A model generated the notes under the pieces. That model saw nothing but the letters and a program-made list of their open reading frames with translations, searched no databases and was not told where the DNA came from. The translations under genes and the position numbers were made by a program. A DNA stretch of 64,000 bases. Source: Aneurinibacillus terranovensis DSM 18919 (GTDB lineage: Bacteria > Bacillota > Bacilli > Aneurinibacillales > Aneurinibacillaceae). Shown here piece by piece: positions 17,433 through 25,735 of this stretch; positions within the stretch are counted from its first letter, which is position 1; each line of letters opens with the position of its first letter. The stretch is taken from NCBI RefSeq assembly GCF_000430625.1, contig NZ_KE387171.1, positions 2,562 to 66,561 of the forward strand, given 5' to 3'.

Positions 17433-18074
17433 ATGCGTTGTTTTACAGTCGTTGCTGTATGCATATTAACCGCCCTGCTGCTTGCCCAGATTTTTCTCGA
17501 TATTCCTAAAGCGCAGGCACAGAGACAGCCAACCATTGATGAAACCCCTTATCCCGCTAATATCCGCGTAGCGGTACGCGAAAGCAGGCCGGGAGGGGAA
17601 CCGAATCCCCGCGGTAGAATTTTATACGTGGAAGTGATCCCTTTCGAAACGTATATTCGTAACGTTCTGCCGAATGAATGGTTTCCTACCTGGGACCCGG
17701 AAGCGTTAAAAGCAGGCGCGATGGCCATTAAGATGTTCTCCTGGTACCACCAGCTCAATCCTGTAACGATTGACAACCAAACGTTTAATGTCGACAACAC
17801 AACCAATTTCCAGGTATTCCGCGAAGGAACAGATATGCCGCGTACGAATGCCGCTTTTGATCAAGTTCAAAGGCTTGCTTATGTCAAGAACGATGACACA
17901 ATCATTGAATTAAATTATCGGGCCGGATACCCGAATGACCCGAACTACCAGTATCGTAACGCTCAGAAAATGGCGCAGCACGGCAGCCAGTACCTCGCGT
18001 CGAGACTAAATAGAAACATGCTGCAAATTCTTCAATTCTATTATCAAGGGCGAAAGCTGGTGAGAATCCGATGA
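17433..18074 (+). CDS. Secreted SpoIID/LytB-like protein
   Basis: A 213-residue exported protein with signal peptide (hydrophobic residues 5-24, likely cleavage after AQA). It carries a compact SpoIID/LytB-like domain: VEVIPFETYIRNVLPNEWFPTWDPEALKAGAMAIKMFSWYH. SpoIID is a lytic transglycosylase acting on denuded glycan. Here the segment EALKAGAMAIKMF replaces the usual EALKAQAVAARTY, and only the N-terminal part of the domain is conserved, so activity is uncertain. It is first of three genes, overlapping the next by 4 bp. RBS AAGGAGG. Confidence 0.75.
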   Translation: MRCFTVVAVCILTALLLAQIFLDIPKAQAQRQPTIDETPYPANIRVAVRESRPGGEPNPRGRILYVEVIPFETYIRNVLPNEWFPTWDPEALKAGAMAIKMFSWYHQLNPVTIDNQTFNVDNTTNFQVFREGTDMPRTNAAFDQVQRLAYVKNDDTIIELNYRAGYPNDPNYQYRNAQKMAQHGSQYLASRLNRNMLQILQFYYQGRKLVRIR

Positions 18075-18709
18075 TAGGTAAATATACAAAAATAGGTTCA
18101 CTGCTTATTCTGCCGCTGGTAGGTTTACTTGCTTTCCAGATGGATACATCAACCGCCAGCGGGAAAAAAGCTGCCCTGCCGGCTCAACCATACGAAGCAC
18201 CAAAATATGATGCAAGCAGCCCTTTCACGAAGCTCCAGGACGTCAAGCCGGGAAGCAATATTCCTGGTGCAAACAAGTGGGATTTGTGGGCATTGCTGCA
18301 AGTTAGAGTTTTGGATGACGATACTAGAAAACCACTGCCGAATACAGAAGTGGTTCTGGCTGAGAACGGATACCGTGTAACAACGGACAAGAACGGAATG
18401 ACACCCGCTTTTCCCGCACCTGTTATCCGCGATCCACGCTTCGAACCGACGATTGCGAGGCTGCATGGACAGCTAACGCTAATCGCTTACCAAGAAGGGT
18501 ACCGGGACGAAATTTACTTCAACGTGCGAATGAATCCGGGAATGCTTACTAAAACCGATATGTATATGCACCGCATTACGCCGCAGGACCGTCGACTTGA
18601 ACCCCATGCGTATTTTTATCCTACACATCGGCTTTTCACGATTGACCTGGCTGCCAAATACCGCAGTAAAACACAGCCTGGCGCGGGTCCGGAAAGTCCG
18701 GACAGGTAA
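18071..18709 (+). CDS. Secreted protein with carboxypeptidase-regulatory-like domain
   Basis: A 212-residue protein with an N-terminal hydrophobic signal (residues 8-22). The middle, LLQVRVLDDDTRKPLPNTEVVLAENGYRVTTDKNG, fits a CarboxypepD_reg-like beta-sandwich used in cell-surface proteins. The rest, ending ATR-less and Pro-rich, matches nothing I recognise. ATGA overlap links it to the SpoIID-like gene. A cell-wall or spore-surface location is inferred from the signal and the neighbours. Confidence 0.6.
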   Translation: MIGKYTKIGSLLILPLVGLLAFQMDTSTASGKKAALPAQPYEAPKYDASSPFTKLQDVKPGSNIPGANKWDLWALLQVRVLDDDTRKPLPNTEVVLAENGYRVTTDKNGMTPAFPAPVIRDPRFEPTIARLHGQLTLIAYQEGYRDEIYFNVRMNPGMLTKTDMYMHRITPQDRRLEPHAYFYPTHRLFTIDLAAKYRSKTQPGAGPESPDR

Positions 18710-18715
18710 TCGTTT

Positions 18716-19084
18716 GTGAAGATTAGGGTTGTACTCCCTATCATTCTCCTACTGCTTAATGCTGCATACTACGTATACAACCACCATGGCTCTTCTCATG
18801 TGGAAGCCCGTTCTCCCCAGAAGATCATGATTACGAACCAGGGATTTTTACCCAACAGACTTACGTACAAGGTAGGCGACACCATTTCGATTTCCATCCA
18901 TAACATCGACATAAAAACACATAACTTTGTTTTGAAGGATTTTTACATTTTTACTCCTGACTTAACTAGGGGAGGAATGAGTACCGTCACGTTTCAAGCG
19001 ACGAAAAAAGGTCATTTCCCTTTTATCTCGGATGCGAACGGTATACCCGAACCCGGTTATAAAGGGGAACTTGTGATCAACTGA
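18716..19084 (+). CDS. Secreted cupredoxin-like protein lacking the copper site
   Basis: A 122-residue protein with an N-terminal signal or anchor (residues 5-20) and a cupredoxin_1-like fold: QGFLPNRLTYKVGDTISISIHNIDIKTHNFVLKDF and ATKKGHFPFISDANGIPEPGYKGELVI. The first ligand histidine (THNF) is present. The usual C-x-x-H-x-x-x-M loop is replaced by ISDANGIPEPGY, so type 1 copper binding is unlikely. The start is GTG 18716, six bases after the previous stop, with a weak RBS. It is third in the secreted-protein operon and precedes a good terminator. Confidence 0.7.
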   Translation: MKIRVVLPIILLLLNAAYYVYNHHGSSHVEARSPQKIMITNQGFLPNRLTYKVGDTISISIHNIDIKTHNFVLKDFYIFTPDLTRGGMSTVTFQATKKGHFPFISDANGIPEPGYKGELVIN

Positions 19085-19129
19085 AGAAGCCACCCCAAAG
19101 CCAAGTTTAGTAAATTCAATTCATGAAAA

Positions 19130-19164
19130 AATAGCCCGTATCACTTTTGTGACGGGTTATTTTT
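19130..19164 (+). terminator. Terminator of the secreted-protein operon
   Basis: AATAGCCCGT-ATCAC-TTTT-GTG-ACGGGTTATT hairpin followed by TTTT. It lies 46 bp after the cupredoxin-like gene. Confidence 0.85.
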
Positions 19165-19210
19165 GCGTTATCGGTTTCTCAAATTGAGTTTGACTGAACG
19201 TAAGATCCCA

Positions 19211-19320
19211 CGGGTGCGCGGGCAATGGAATGGTCCGTTTTATTTTTTGCGGGGTCTTTCCTTGCAAGGAAGTATAAATTGTCCGTGTTAGAACAAAAAG
19301 GGAAGCTCTGCCCGAAACAT
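19211..19320 (-). repeat. Dispersed intergenic repeat, copy E
   Basis: The minus strand reads ATGTTTCGGGCAGAGC, a variable stretch, then ACGGACAA and the palindromic core CTTCCTTGCAAGGAA, then GACCCCGCAAAAAATAAAA and CATTCCATTGC. The same block order recurs at 19514, 46689 and 51393. The open reading frame through this stretch is repeat-derived and not a gene. Confidence 0.6.
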
Positions 19321-19513
19321 CTGCGGCCGTCGAAAAAAGCAAGAAAGAAAAATCGATTCATTCTATTGGAATCTACTAAAAGTTTACATTTTCAGTTGAA
19401 GAAGCAAAAAAAAAGTCCGACAATGTTTATTTTTGCTTTTTTCCCGCAACCTAGTGGCACAAACGGAGGGAGACGTCTTTCTGCCCGACTGTCTCCCTCT
19501 TCGAGTTACCCGG

Positions 19514-19607
19514 ATGTTTCGGGCAGGTCTCCCTTCGTTCGTACCACGGCCAGATCCGCTTCCTAGCAAGGGAAAACTTCGCAATACAACGGATTCAATG
19601 CATGATC
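19514..19607 (+). repeat. Dispersed intergenic repeat, copy A
   Basis: The plus strand runs ATGTTTCGGGCAGG, a variable stretch, CAGATCCGCTTCC, TAGCAAGGGAAAACT, then GCAATACAACGGATTCAATG. It matches copy B (51393-51510) closely over the last 50 bases. It ends two bases from the stop codon of the minus-strand gene at 19609. Copy E lies inverted about 190 bp to the left. The sequence between them is AT-rich and contains one possible further degenerate copy. Confidence 0.65.
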
Positions 19608-19608
19608 C

Positions 19609-19968
19609 TTAAGGGTTTAGCAGCGTTACCCGCTCTACCGCCCAAATGCCGCGGCGTCCCTGCCGGACAGGCTGGCGCAATTCAATTAAAAACAGGCATA
19701 TGCCGTGGGTGGCATGGACAAGCGCGTGGTTTAATCCTGAGTCGTAAGAAATATAATAGCCCGATAACGTAAACGTATCATTCGGATAAAACCCCAGTTT
19801 GGCAACGCCTACTCTCCGAGCTGTTTCAACCGGATCAAGCCGCCACGGATTACCGCCTTTATCCACAAATTCTTGAATGGCCAGAAAATCTTCTTCGATG
19901 GCAACATGCCCCTGCTTGACTTCCTCACACTGCTCTCTCCACATCCTGTACAAAGCAAATCGTCCCAT
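19609..19968 (-). CDS. Hypothetical protein
   Basis: A 119-residue soluble protein that I do not recognise. It opens MGRFALYRMWREQCEEVKQGH and contains PVETARRVGVAKLGFYPNDTFTLSGYYISYDSGLNHALVHATHGICLFLIEL. The middle looks like a small alpha/beta domain. RBS AAGGAGGG lies seven bases before ATG 19968, so it is a credible gene. Its 3' end abuts repeat copy A. Confidence 0.6.
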   Translation of the reverse strand: MGRFALYRMWREQCEEVKQGHVAIEEDFLAIQEFVDKGGNPWRLDPVETARRVGVAKLGFYPNDTFTLSGYYISYDSGLNHALVHATHGICLFLIELRQPVRQGRRGIWAVERVTLLNP

Positions 19969-20060
19969 CCCGCACCCTCCTTTTTAATTACAGTATGCAG
20001 GATAGGGCAAACGTGCAACGAAAAGTAAGACACCAAACAGCTACAATCAAACGCCTACAA

Positions 20061-20261
20061 CTAGATAGCTACAGAATCGATGTCTAAAGAAGAGATAATA
20101 CGACCGCGCTGCAGTTGGCGGTGAAACGCATCTTTTTCGATGACAAATCCTTCATTAGACTCTTCATAGCGGCAGGCAAAAAAATGATGATCCGCCTCTT
20201 CTACACGAAATGATTTCTGTTCACGCGATAAACGATAGGAGCTTCCAATATACTGTTTCAT
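20061..20261 (-). CDS. Hypothetical small protein
   Basis: A 66-residue basic/acidic protein with no recognisable domain. ATG 20261 is supported by GGAGGG about nine bases upstream. The sequence includes EADHHFFACRYEESNEGFVIEKDAFHRQLQRG. No signal peptide or membrane segment. It is monocistronic, between the hypothetical gene at 19609 and a truncated MFS remnant. Confidence 0.5.
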   Translation of the reverse strand: MKQYIGSSYRLSREQKSFRVEEADHHFFACRYEESNEGFVIEKDAFHRQLQRGRIISSLDIDSVAI

Positions 20262-20344
20262 AACAGAATCCCTCCAAACCCGATTTCTTTCTTGTTTGTA
20301 GTATAACACACCCTGTAATAGAACAGCAATATGTTTTTAGAAAA

Positions 20345-20755
20345 TTAATATAAAACAGTTGTTTTTGAATTTTTGGGGATGAACCACGTGACAAGGACAA
20401 GCGGAATAATTCCTAGGGCTATAAGTGCCCCGAAAAAAGTATACGTCAATAAAATTCCGTGGCTGTCAAAAATGATTCCACCCAGTAAACTGCTGGCCAT
20501 GAATCCCAGTCCAAGACCCATGGAAGAGTAAATAGACAGAGCCGTCACCCGTAAGGAATCAGGAGTGACAAGCCGCCCCAAACCCTTATACACATTTGGA
20601 GAAGCCATTCCGCTTTGAAAAAATTGAAGCAGTCCGTAGATAAGAATAAAAGCTACAAAACTTTTTCCAACCAGAAGAACCAGACAAACTCCAAATGTAA
20701 CTAGAAATATAGCAGATAATATTTGCTTGGAGATTTGAAAGTTTCTTTCCTTCCC
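20345..20755 (-). pseudogene. 5'-truncated MFS transporter remnant
   Basis: About 130 residues corresponding to the last five or so helices of a major facilitator: LVLLVGKSFVAFILIYGLLQFFQSGMASP, then DSLRVTALSIYSSMGLGLGFMASSLLGGIIFD and TYTFFGALIALGIIPLVLVTWF. The reading frame runs upstream into the ispH terminator without a credible start or RBS. The N-terminal two-thirds of a normal 400-residue transporter are missing. It is best read as a gene remnant behind ispH. Confidence 0.75.
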
Positions 20756-20763
20756 CTGACGTA

Positions 20764-20797
20764 AAATAAAAAAGGACAAGCCCTGTGAAGGCTTGCC
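20764..20797 (-). terminator. Terminator behind ispH
   Basis: The minus strand reads GGCAAGCC-TTCACAG-GGCTTGTCC followed by TTTTTTATTTT. It lies 43 bp after the ispH stop and directly before the MFS remnant. Confidence 0.85.
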
Positions 20798-20839
20798 AAC
20801 ATCCCTTATCATTTATCCCTTATCTTTTCCCTTTTGTGC

Positions 20840-21778
20840 TTATCCTTTATATGACGGTAATATTTTATCAGGATTCACCGTACGCACAATCCGCCATGTA
20901 TCCTCATTATGTTCATCAAACTGTTCAAGATAGTGGATAACTTCGCGTGTAATTGGCGTTGGAGTGGAAGCGCCCGATGTAACAGCCACCTTTTTCTTGC
21001 CTTTCAGCCATACGGGGTCAATCTCTTCGACAGAAGCCACACGATAGGCTTTCACCCCTGCTATTTCTTCAGCTACCTGGGCGAGCCGATTAGAATTATT
21101 GCTGCGCGGGTCCCCGACTACAATCAAAAGATCCGCCTGGCCGGCCTGCTCTGCGACCGCTTCCTGCCGAACCTGGGTTGCCAGGCAAATTTCATTATGG
21201 ATTTCGGCCTGCGGGTACTTTTTAATGACCGCATTCATAATATGTTTTATATCCCACTGGCTCATCGTTGTTTGATTCGTGACGATGATTTTGTCCGCAT
21301 TAAGAGATAATGTATGAACATCTTCCTCATTTTGAATGAGGTGAACGGCCTGTGGCGCCACCCCCAACGCCCCCTCCGGCTCGGGGTGTCCCTTTTTACC
21401 AATATAAATCACCTGATACCCGTCTGCCACCTTTTCCCGAATCAACGTATGGGTTTTTGTCACATCAGGGCAGGTCGCATCGACGACGGTCAGACCTTTT
21501 GCCCGCGCCCTTTCCTTCACTTCAGGAGAAACACCGTGCGCAGTGAAAATAACTGTTCCCTTGTCAACCTGTTCCAACAATTCGAGCCGATTGGCGCCAT
21601 CGAGAGTGATAACCCCCTGTTCCTCAAACGCTTTAACAACATGGCCGTTGTGTACAATCATGCCTAATATATAAATCGGACGCGGCAAGTCAAAATTCTT
21701 GACGGTCTGCTGTGCAAGAACCATAGCATCAACCACGCCATAACAGTATCCGCGGGGTGAAATTTTAATGACTTCCAT
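20840..21778 (-). CDS. ispH: 4-hydroxy-3-methylbut-2-enyl diphosphate reductase
   Basis: Last enzyme of the MEP isoprenoid pathway, a [4Fe-4S] protein making IPP and DMAPP. At 312 residues it has family length. The three cluster cysteines appear in [14 protein letters not shown] and [13 protein letters not shown]; substrate-binding histidines are in [15 protein letters not shown] and [26 protein letters not shown] precedes ATG 21778. It is monocistronic with its own terminator. Confidence 0.96.
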   Translation of the reverse strand: MEVIKISPRGYCYGVVDAMVLAQQTVKNFDLPRPIYILGMIVHNGHVVKAFEEQGVITLDGANRLELLEQVDKGTVIFTAHGVSPEVKERARAKGLTVVDATCPDVTKTHTLIREKVADGYQVIYIGKKGHPEPEGALGVAPQAVHLIQNEEDVHTLSLNADKIIVTNQTTMSQWDIKHIMNAVIKKYPQAEIHNEICLATQVRQEAVAEQAGQADLLIVVGDPRSNNSNRLAQVAEEIAGVKAYRVASVEEIDPVWLKGKKKVAVTSGASTPTPITREVIHYLEQFDEHNEDTWRIVRTVNPDKILPSYKG

Positions 21779-21820
21779 AATACGTACCTCCCCACTTATG
21801 GTCTGGATGTTTCATAAATT

Positions 21821-22090
21821 TTAATCCAGGGGCAACGACAACGGATTCCACTCGCGCAATTCGAGTGTACGGGCACCTTCCACAATAACAGGGTCATTTT
21901 TTGCAAGTTCGAGAGCTTCTTCGTAACTGACCGCATTGTAAATGACGAGGCCGGCTTTACCGTCTGTAAACGGCCCGGCAGCGAAAACTTTCCCTTCTTT
22001 ATAAAGAGCATTTATATAGTCAAGGTGAGCCGGGCGGTGCAGTTTATTTTTTTCCTGATCAATAATCGGCAAAAATGCAACATATTTCAT
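21821..22090 (-). CDS. YciI family protein
   Basis: An 89-residue YciI-like dimeric alpha/beta barrel protein. The family pattern is visible in HRPAHLDYINALYKEGKVFAAGPFTDGKAGLVIYNAVSYEEALELAKNDP, including the His-Asp pair HLDY and the GPF...G loop. Related proteins include chlorohydrolase-like enzymes, but most members have no known function. RBS AAAGGGG is about nine bases upstream of ATG 22090. It sits 42 bp upstream of ispH. Confidence 0.85.
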   Translation of the reverse strand: MKYVAFLPIIDQEKNKLHRPAHLDYINALYKEGKVFAAGPFTDGKAGLVIYNAVSYEEALELAKNDPVIVEGARTLELREWNPLSLPLD

Positions 22091-22114
22091 AGATGTGTCC
22101 CCTTTGCGTAAAGT

Positions 22115-22143
22115 AAAAAAGGGGTGCCGTAAGCAAACCCCTT
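22115..22143 (-). terminator. Terminator between the DUF2759-like and YciI-like genes
   Basis: The minus strand reads AAGGGGT-TTGCTTACGGC-ACCCCTT followed by TTTT. It separates the small membrane protein gene from the YciI-like gene. Confidence 0.75.
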
Positions 22144-22175
22144 CTTCTTGTGGTAAGTAATTAAAAAATGCACAA

Positions 22176-22346
22176 TTATGATGGTGTTTTAAACCCTGTA
22201 ATCACAATAAAAATATCCGCCAGCACGCATACCAGCAAAGAAATTCCAACAAAGACTGTAGCAAACTTATCTCTGAATTTCCGTACTCGTACAAAACCCA
22301 TTAGAACCAAAGCTGTGAAAATGAACATAAAAATATTCATTACCAT
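22176..22346 (-). CDS. Small two-helix membrane protein, DUF2759-like
   Basis: A 56-residue protein on the minus strand. Helix 1 is MNIFMFIFTALVLMGFV, followed by a basic loop RVRKFRDKF and helix 2 FVGISLLVCVLADIFIVI. RBS AGGAGTAGGAG lies just before ATG 22346, which supports a real gene. Size and two-helix hairpin resemble DUF2759/YqgW. A plus-strand reading of the same stretch is a shadow. Confidence 0.6.
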   Translation of the reverse strand: MVMNIFMFIFTALVLMGFVRVRKFRDKFATVFVGISLLVCVLADIFIVITGFKTPS

Positions 22347-22452
22347 AACTCCTACTCCTCCCCCTGAGCAACTATAAATAAATCCAAAACAACTCTTATT
22401 TTACCAAACACGCGTCTTTTGTTGCAATTAAACTTTATGTCATTTTCTTCAC

Positions 22453-23127
22453 TTATTTGAGGGGAATCTCCGGATCCGCGTCATCTTCTATCGTTCCCGC
22501 CTGTTTTTCGATATATACGACATCTCCCGGTCTCCATTCGGCCTGTCCGTTCGTCAAATTGCTTAGCAGCTGCTTGAGCGGCTCTTCTTTTCCTTCCTCT
22601 TCTCCTACTGTAACCGTGACCCTATCAAGATACTGGATTCCTACAATCTGATAATCCTGCTCCTTCAGCTCATTTTCAACCTTTCCAAGAAAGGTATAGT
22701 CAAATGAAAAGTGATGCTCGCGGGTAAGAATGCGCTCTACCATTCCGGTCGCTCTGAGGCCGGCGCTGGCCGACTTTCCATAGGCGCGAATCAATCCGCC
22801 TGCGCCCAACTTAATCCCGCCAAAATAACGCGTGACAACAATGGCGGTATCCTTGATGTGATTACGCTTGATAACTTCCAGAATAGGTTTGCCTGCGGTC
22901 CCGCTCGGTTCGCCGTCATCATCCATTTTTTGATACTGGTCATTCTCCCCGCATATGTATGCGGAGCAATTATGGGTCGCGTCCCAATGTTTTTTCTTAA
23001 TTTGCTGGATGAAAAGCACGGCTTCTTCCGGCGATTCCACGCGCTTTACGTAACAAATAAACCGGGAACGGTTGATGACCAACTCAGCCTCCCCCTCGTC
23101 CCGCACGGTCAAATAACGCTGCAGCAT
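22453..23127 (-). CDS. YigZ/YvyE family (IMPACT) protein
   Basis: A 224-residue protein of the UPF0029/IMPACT family. Signature stretches are NRSRFICYVKRVESPEEA, KHWDATHNCSAYICG, DDGEPSGTAGKPIL and TRYFGGIKLGAGGLIRAYG, followed by a C-terminal DUF1949 domain. Family members are linked to translation or proline peptidase-like folds, but the biochemical role is unsettled. ATG 23127 is supported by GAAAGGAAG nine bases upstream. Confidence 0.9.
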   Translation of the reverse strand: MLQRYLTVRDEGEAELVINRSRFICYVKRVESPEEAVLFIQQIKKKHWDATHNCSAYICGENDQYQKMDDDGEPSGTAGKPILEVIKRNHIKDTAIVVTRYFGGIKLGAGGLIRAYGKSASAGLRATGMVERILTREHHFSFDYTFLGKVENELKEQDYQIVGIQYLDRVTVTVGEEEGKEEPLKQLLSNLTNGQAEWRPGDVVYIEKQAGTIEDDADPEIPLK

Positions 23128-23282
23128 ACTGTTACTTCCTTTCTCACTAATACGGATATACATATTTTATAAGTTTTAAACCTGGCTGTACAAGGAAATG
23201 TACAGTAGAGAACAAAAATAGCCCATTCTATTCCATTAAGGATATAATATAGATAGATATTCCCATGTAAAGTTGGTGTGTA

Positions 23283-24815
23283 ATGATCGAAAATTTATTA
23301 CATTTATTTCTTTTTATTCATTCTCCACTTCCTCATGTTGTGATAAACAACCCTGAGGCAAATTCGGTATGGAAGGCGATCCAACCCTCCGTAACCTTTC
23401 TTTTTTCACTCTCTGTATTTCTTATCGCTTTCCTGATTGTGCTGGAGAACCGCAACCCCTCCCGGACGGTTGCCTGGCTTATTATCTTAAACTTTTTGCC
23501 TATTGTAGGCTTTATTTTTTATTTAATGCTCGGGCGCAATGTCCGCAAACGCAAATTATTCCGCCATAAATTTATCAATAATACGGAGGTATTAAAAAAA
23601 CTCGGGAAACGGCAGGCCTGGCTGTGGGAAAAGACCGATCTTTCCAGGTACCCGCACCTCGCCTTGAAGCGCAGGCTGATGAAGTTAATGATCAATGTTT
23701 CGCAATCACCCTTTACGCTCAATAATAAAACAAAAGTTCTAATGAACGGCGGCGAGACATTTTCGAAAATGATTGAGGATTTATCACAGGCTAAAGACCA
23801 TATTCATTTTCAATTTTACATCATCCGCCACGATTCAACGGGCCAGCAATTCAAGCAGATATTAATTGATAAGGCGCGTGAAGGGGTTAAGGTTCGCGTT
23901 ATATATGATTGGGTTGGAAGTTTGATGCTCGACAAGCGCTACATTGCCGAATTGGAAGAGGCGGGCGTGGAAGTGGTGAGTTTCTTCCCGGTTATCCTCC
24001 CTTTTTTAAATAATAAGCTAAACTACCGGAACCACCGAAAAATTATTGTCATTGATGGCAAAATCGGATTTGTCGGCGGGTTAAATATCGGGGATGAATA
24101 CTTGGGCAAAGATTCCCGCTACGGTTTCTGGCGGGATTCACACCTGCGAATTGAAGGGGATGCGGTGTACCTGCTGCAAAATATATTTCTTAAGGACTGG
24201 TTTTTCGTAACGAACCAGAATATTGAGGGCGACCAATACTTTCCAGTATTTGAAGGGGAAGCGGGGAACGAGCTTATCCAGATTGCCTCAAGCGGTCCTG
24301 ATTCAGACTGGGAATCAATCTGGCAGATGTACTTTACGATTATCGCGACGGCACAGGAAAAAATATATATTACGTCCCCTTATTTTATTCCTGACGATTC
24401 CATCAGCATGGCTTTGAAAACCGCGGCACTTAGCGGGCTCGACGTGCGAATTATCCTTCCGAGCCGGGCCGATCATTACACGGTCTTCTGGGCATCCCGT
24501 TCATACATTCAGGAGCTTCTGGAAGCAGGCGTTCGTTTTTTCCTATACCAGCACGGCTTTGTCCATGCAAAAATTCTTCTGGTGGACGGCACCGTCGCCT
24601 CTATCGGAACGGCCAACATGGATATTCGCAGCTTTCAGCATAATTTCGAAGTCAATGCGATTTTATACAACAGTCATTCGGTAGCCGAACTGGAGCAAGA
24701 TTTCGAGCAAGATTTAATGGACAGTCGGGAGTTAACGCTTGAGGAGTTCAGAAACCGGCCGTGGCACCATCGGGTCATTGAATCCATCGCCCGCCTGCTG
24801 TCTCCGCTTTTGTAA
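23283..24815 (+). CDS. cls: Cardiolipin synthase
   Basis: A 510-residue phospholipase-D superfamily enzyme that joins two phosphatidylglycerols. Two N-terminal helices (about residues 33-50 and 60-80) form the PLDc_N domain. Two HKD motifs follow, NHRKIIVIDGKIGFVGGLNIGD and VHAKILLVDGTVASIGTANMD. The C-terminal end VIESIARLLSPLL is typical. ATG 23283 has only a weak RBS. It is monocistronic and converges on the DUF4230 gene, with repeat-like sequence at 24838-24875 between and within their ends. Confidence 0.93.
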   Translation: MIENLLHLFLFIHSPLPHVVINNPEANSVWKAIQPSVTFLFSLSVFLIAFLIVLENRNPSRTVAWLIILNFLPIVGFIFYLMLGRNVRKRKLFRHKFINNTEVLKKLGKRQAWLWEKTDLSRYPHLALKRRLMKLMINVSQSPFTLNNKTKVLMNGGETFSKMIEDLSQAKDHIHFQFYIIRHDSTGQQFKQILIDKAREGVKVRVIYDWVGSLMLDKRYIAELEEAGVEVVSFFPVILPFLNNKLNYRNHRKIIVIDGKIGFVGGLNIGDEYLGKDSRYGFWRDSHLRIEGDAVYLLQNIFLKDWFFVTNQNIEGDQYFPVFEGEAGNELIQIASSGPDSDWESIWQMYFTIIATAQEKIYITSPYFIPDDSISMALKTAALSGLDVRIILPSRADHYTVFWASRSYIQELLEAGVRFFLYQHGFVHAKILLVDGTVASIGTANMDIRSFQHNFEVNAILYNSHSVAELEQDFEQDLMDSRELTLEEFRNRPWHHRVIESIARLLSPLL

Positions 24816-24861
24816 ACTTGGCCAACCGTCAACTAAGAGGCGATGCAATGGAATGGAGCAT

Positions 24862-25608
24862 TCAACGAAATGCAATGTTTACGTGATAGCCGGCCGGCTT
24901 ATAAATTTGCTGCAGGACCTTAACCGCACGGTCCTCCGCCGTTGCAAGTATGCCATTGGCTGCTGCCTGCTGGCGCAGCTTTTCTCTTGCCTGAGCAAGA
25001 AATTGCTTTTCTTCGGCAAACGTCATTTTAGGGCGAAAGATTCCTTGATTGGTATAACTCTTTACTTTGTCAATATCGATATTGGGCTGTTCCAGGAAAT
25101 CAGCATGAGGCAGCATGAGCGTAATCTGCTTGTTATCTTTATCAATACTGACGTCTTGTAGTTGAAGCTTTGTCAAATCCACGCCGGCGAGAATCGTGGC
25201 CGGGACATCAAAGTGAAAGAAGCGGTCTGTTCCGGGCAGCTTTACATTAAACCATTTATACGCGTCCTCACCTTCGAGAGTCGTCGTCATAATAGCCTGG
25301 ACCGTCGTCAAATATGAAAGCTCTCGGACATCCTGAACAACCGCCTGACCTGTAACCGGGGGCTGCGAAAAAAACGCCTTGTCTGCTAAAGCACCGGATA
25401 GCATAAGCACAACAGCGAGCAAAGCCATCCATCCAACACGGCGAACCTTCTCCCCCCATTTACCGCCCGGCAGCCAATCGCGAAAGGTTTTCTTTCGCTT
25501 CATCTCTTTATAAGGCAAATGGTACACAACCGCACCGGAAGTTTCCCTTTTGTTTGACTGTACGCGTTTATCTGACCGTATAAGGCGTACCTTATCTTTG
25601 TTGTCCAC
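24862..25608 (-). CDS. Membrane-anchored DUF4230 family protein
   Basis: A 248-residue protein with a basic cytoplasmic N terminus, one membrane helix near residues 58-75 (VGWMALLAVVLMLSGALA) and an extracellular DUF4230 domain. The domain shows VRELSYLTTVQAIMTTTLEGE, VPATILAGVDLTKLQLQDVSIDKDNKQITLMLPHADFLE and a helical C terminus ending GYHVNIAFR. Function unknown; an envelope role is likely. GTG 25608 is chosen because AGGAGG lies nine bases upstream. Confidence 0.75.
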   Translation of the reverse strand: MDNKDKVRLIRSDKRVQSNKRETSGAVVYHLPYKEMKRKKTFRDWLPGGKWGEKVRRVGWMALLAVVLMLSGALADKAFFSQPPVTGQAVVQDVRELSYLTTVQAIMTTTLEGEDAYKWFNVKLPGTDRFFHFDVPATILAGVDLTKLQLQDVSIDKDNKQITLMLPHADFLEQPNIDIDKVKSYTNQGIFRPKMTFAEEKQFLAQAREKLRQQAAANGILATAEDRAVKVLQQIYKPAGYHVNIAFR

Positions 25609-25735
25609 CCTGCTTCTCCTCCTGTACGTCATCCTAACTCATTGCATGAACACAACCTTTTACCCAATTATTTGACGCACAGCCACCAGAAAAGTCGCTC
25701 AGTTCTTAGAAAGTTTCCAAGCATCCGGCATCCGG

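Noticed and set aside
19225-19566. 113-codon plus-strand frame
   Set aside because: It is made of repeat copies E and A plus AT-rich filler and has no RBS; the translation resembles other frames arising from the same repeat.
22168-22377. 69-codon plus-strand frame MHNYDGVLN...
   Set aside because: It is the complement of the two-helix membrane protein gene at 22176-22346, which has the better RBS and composition.
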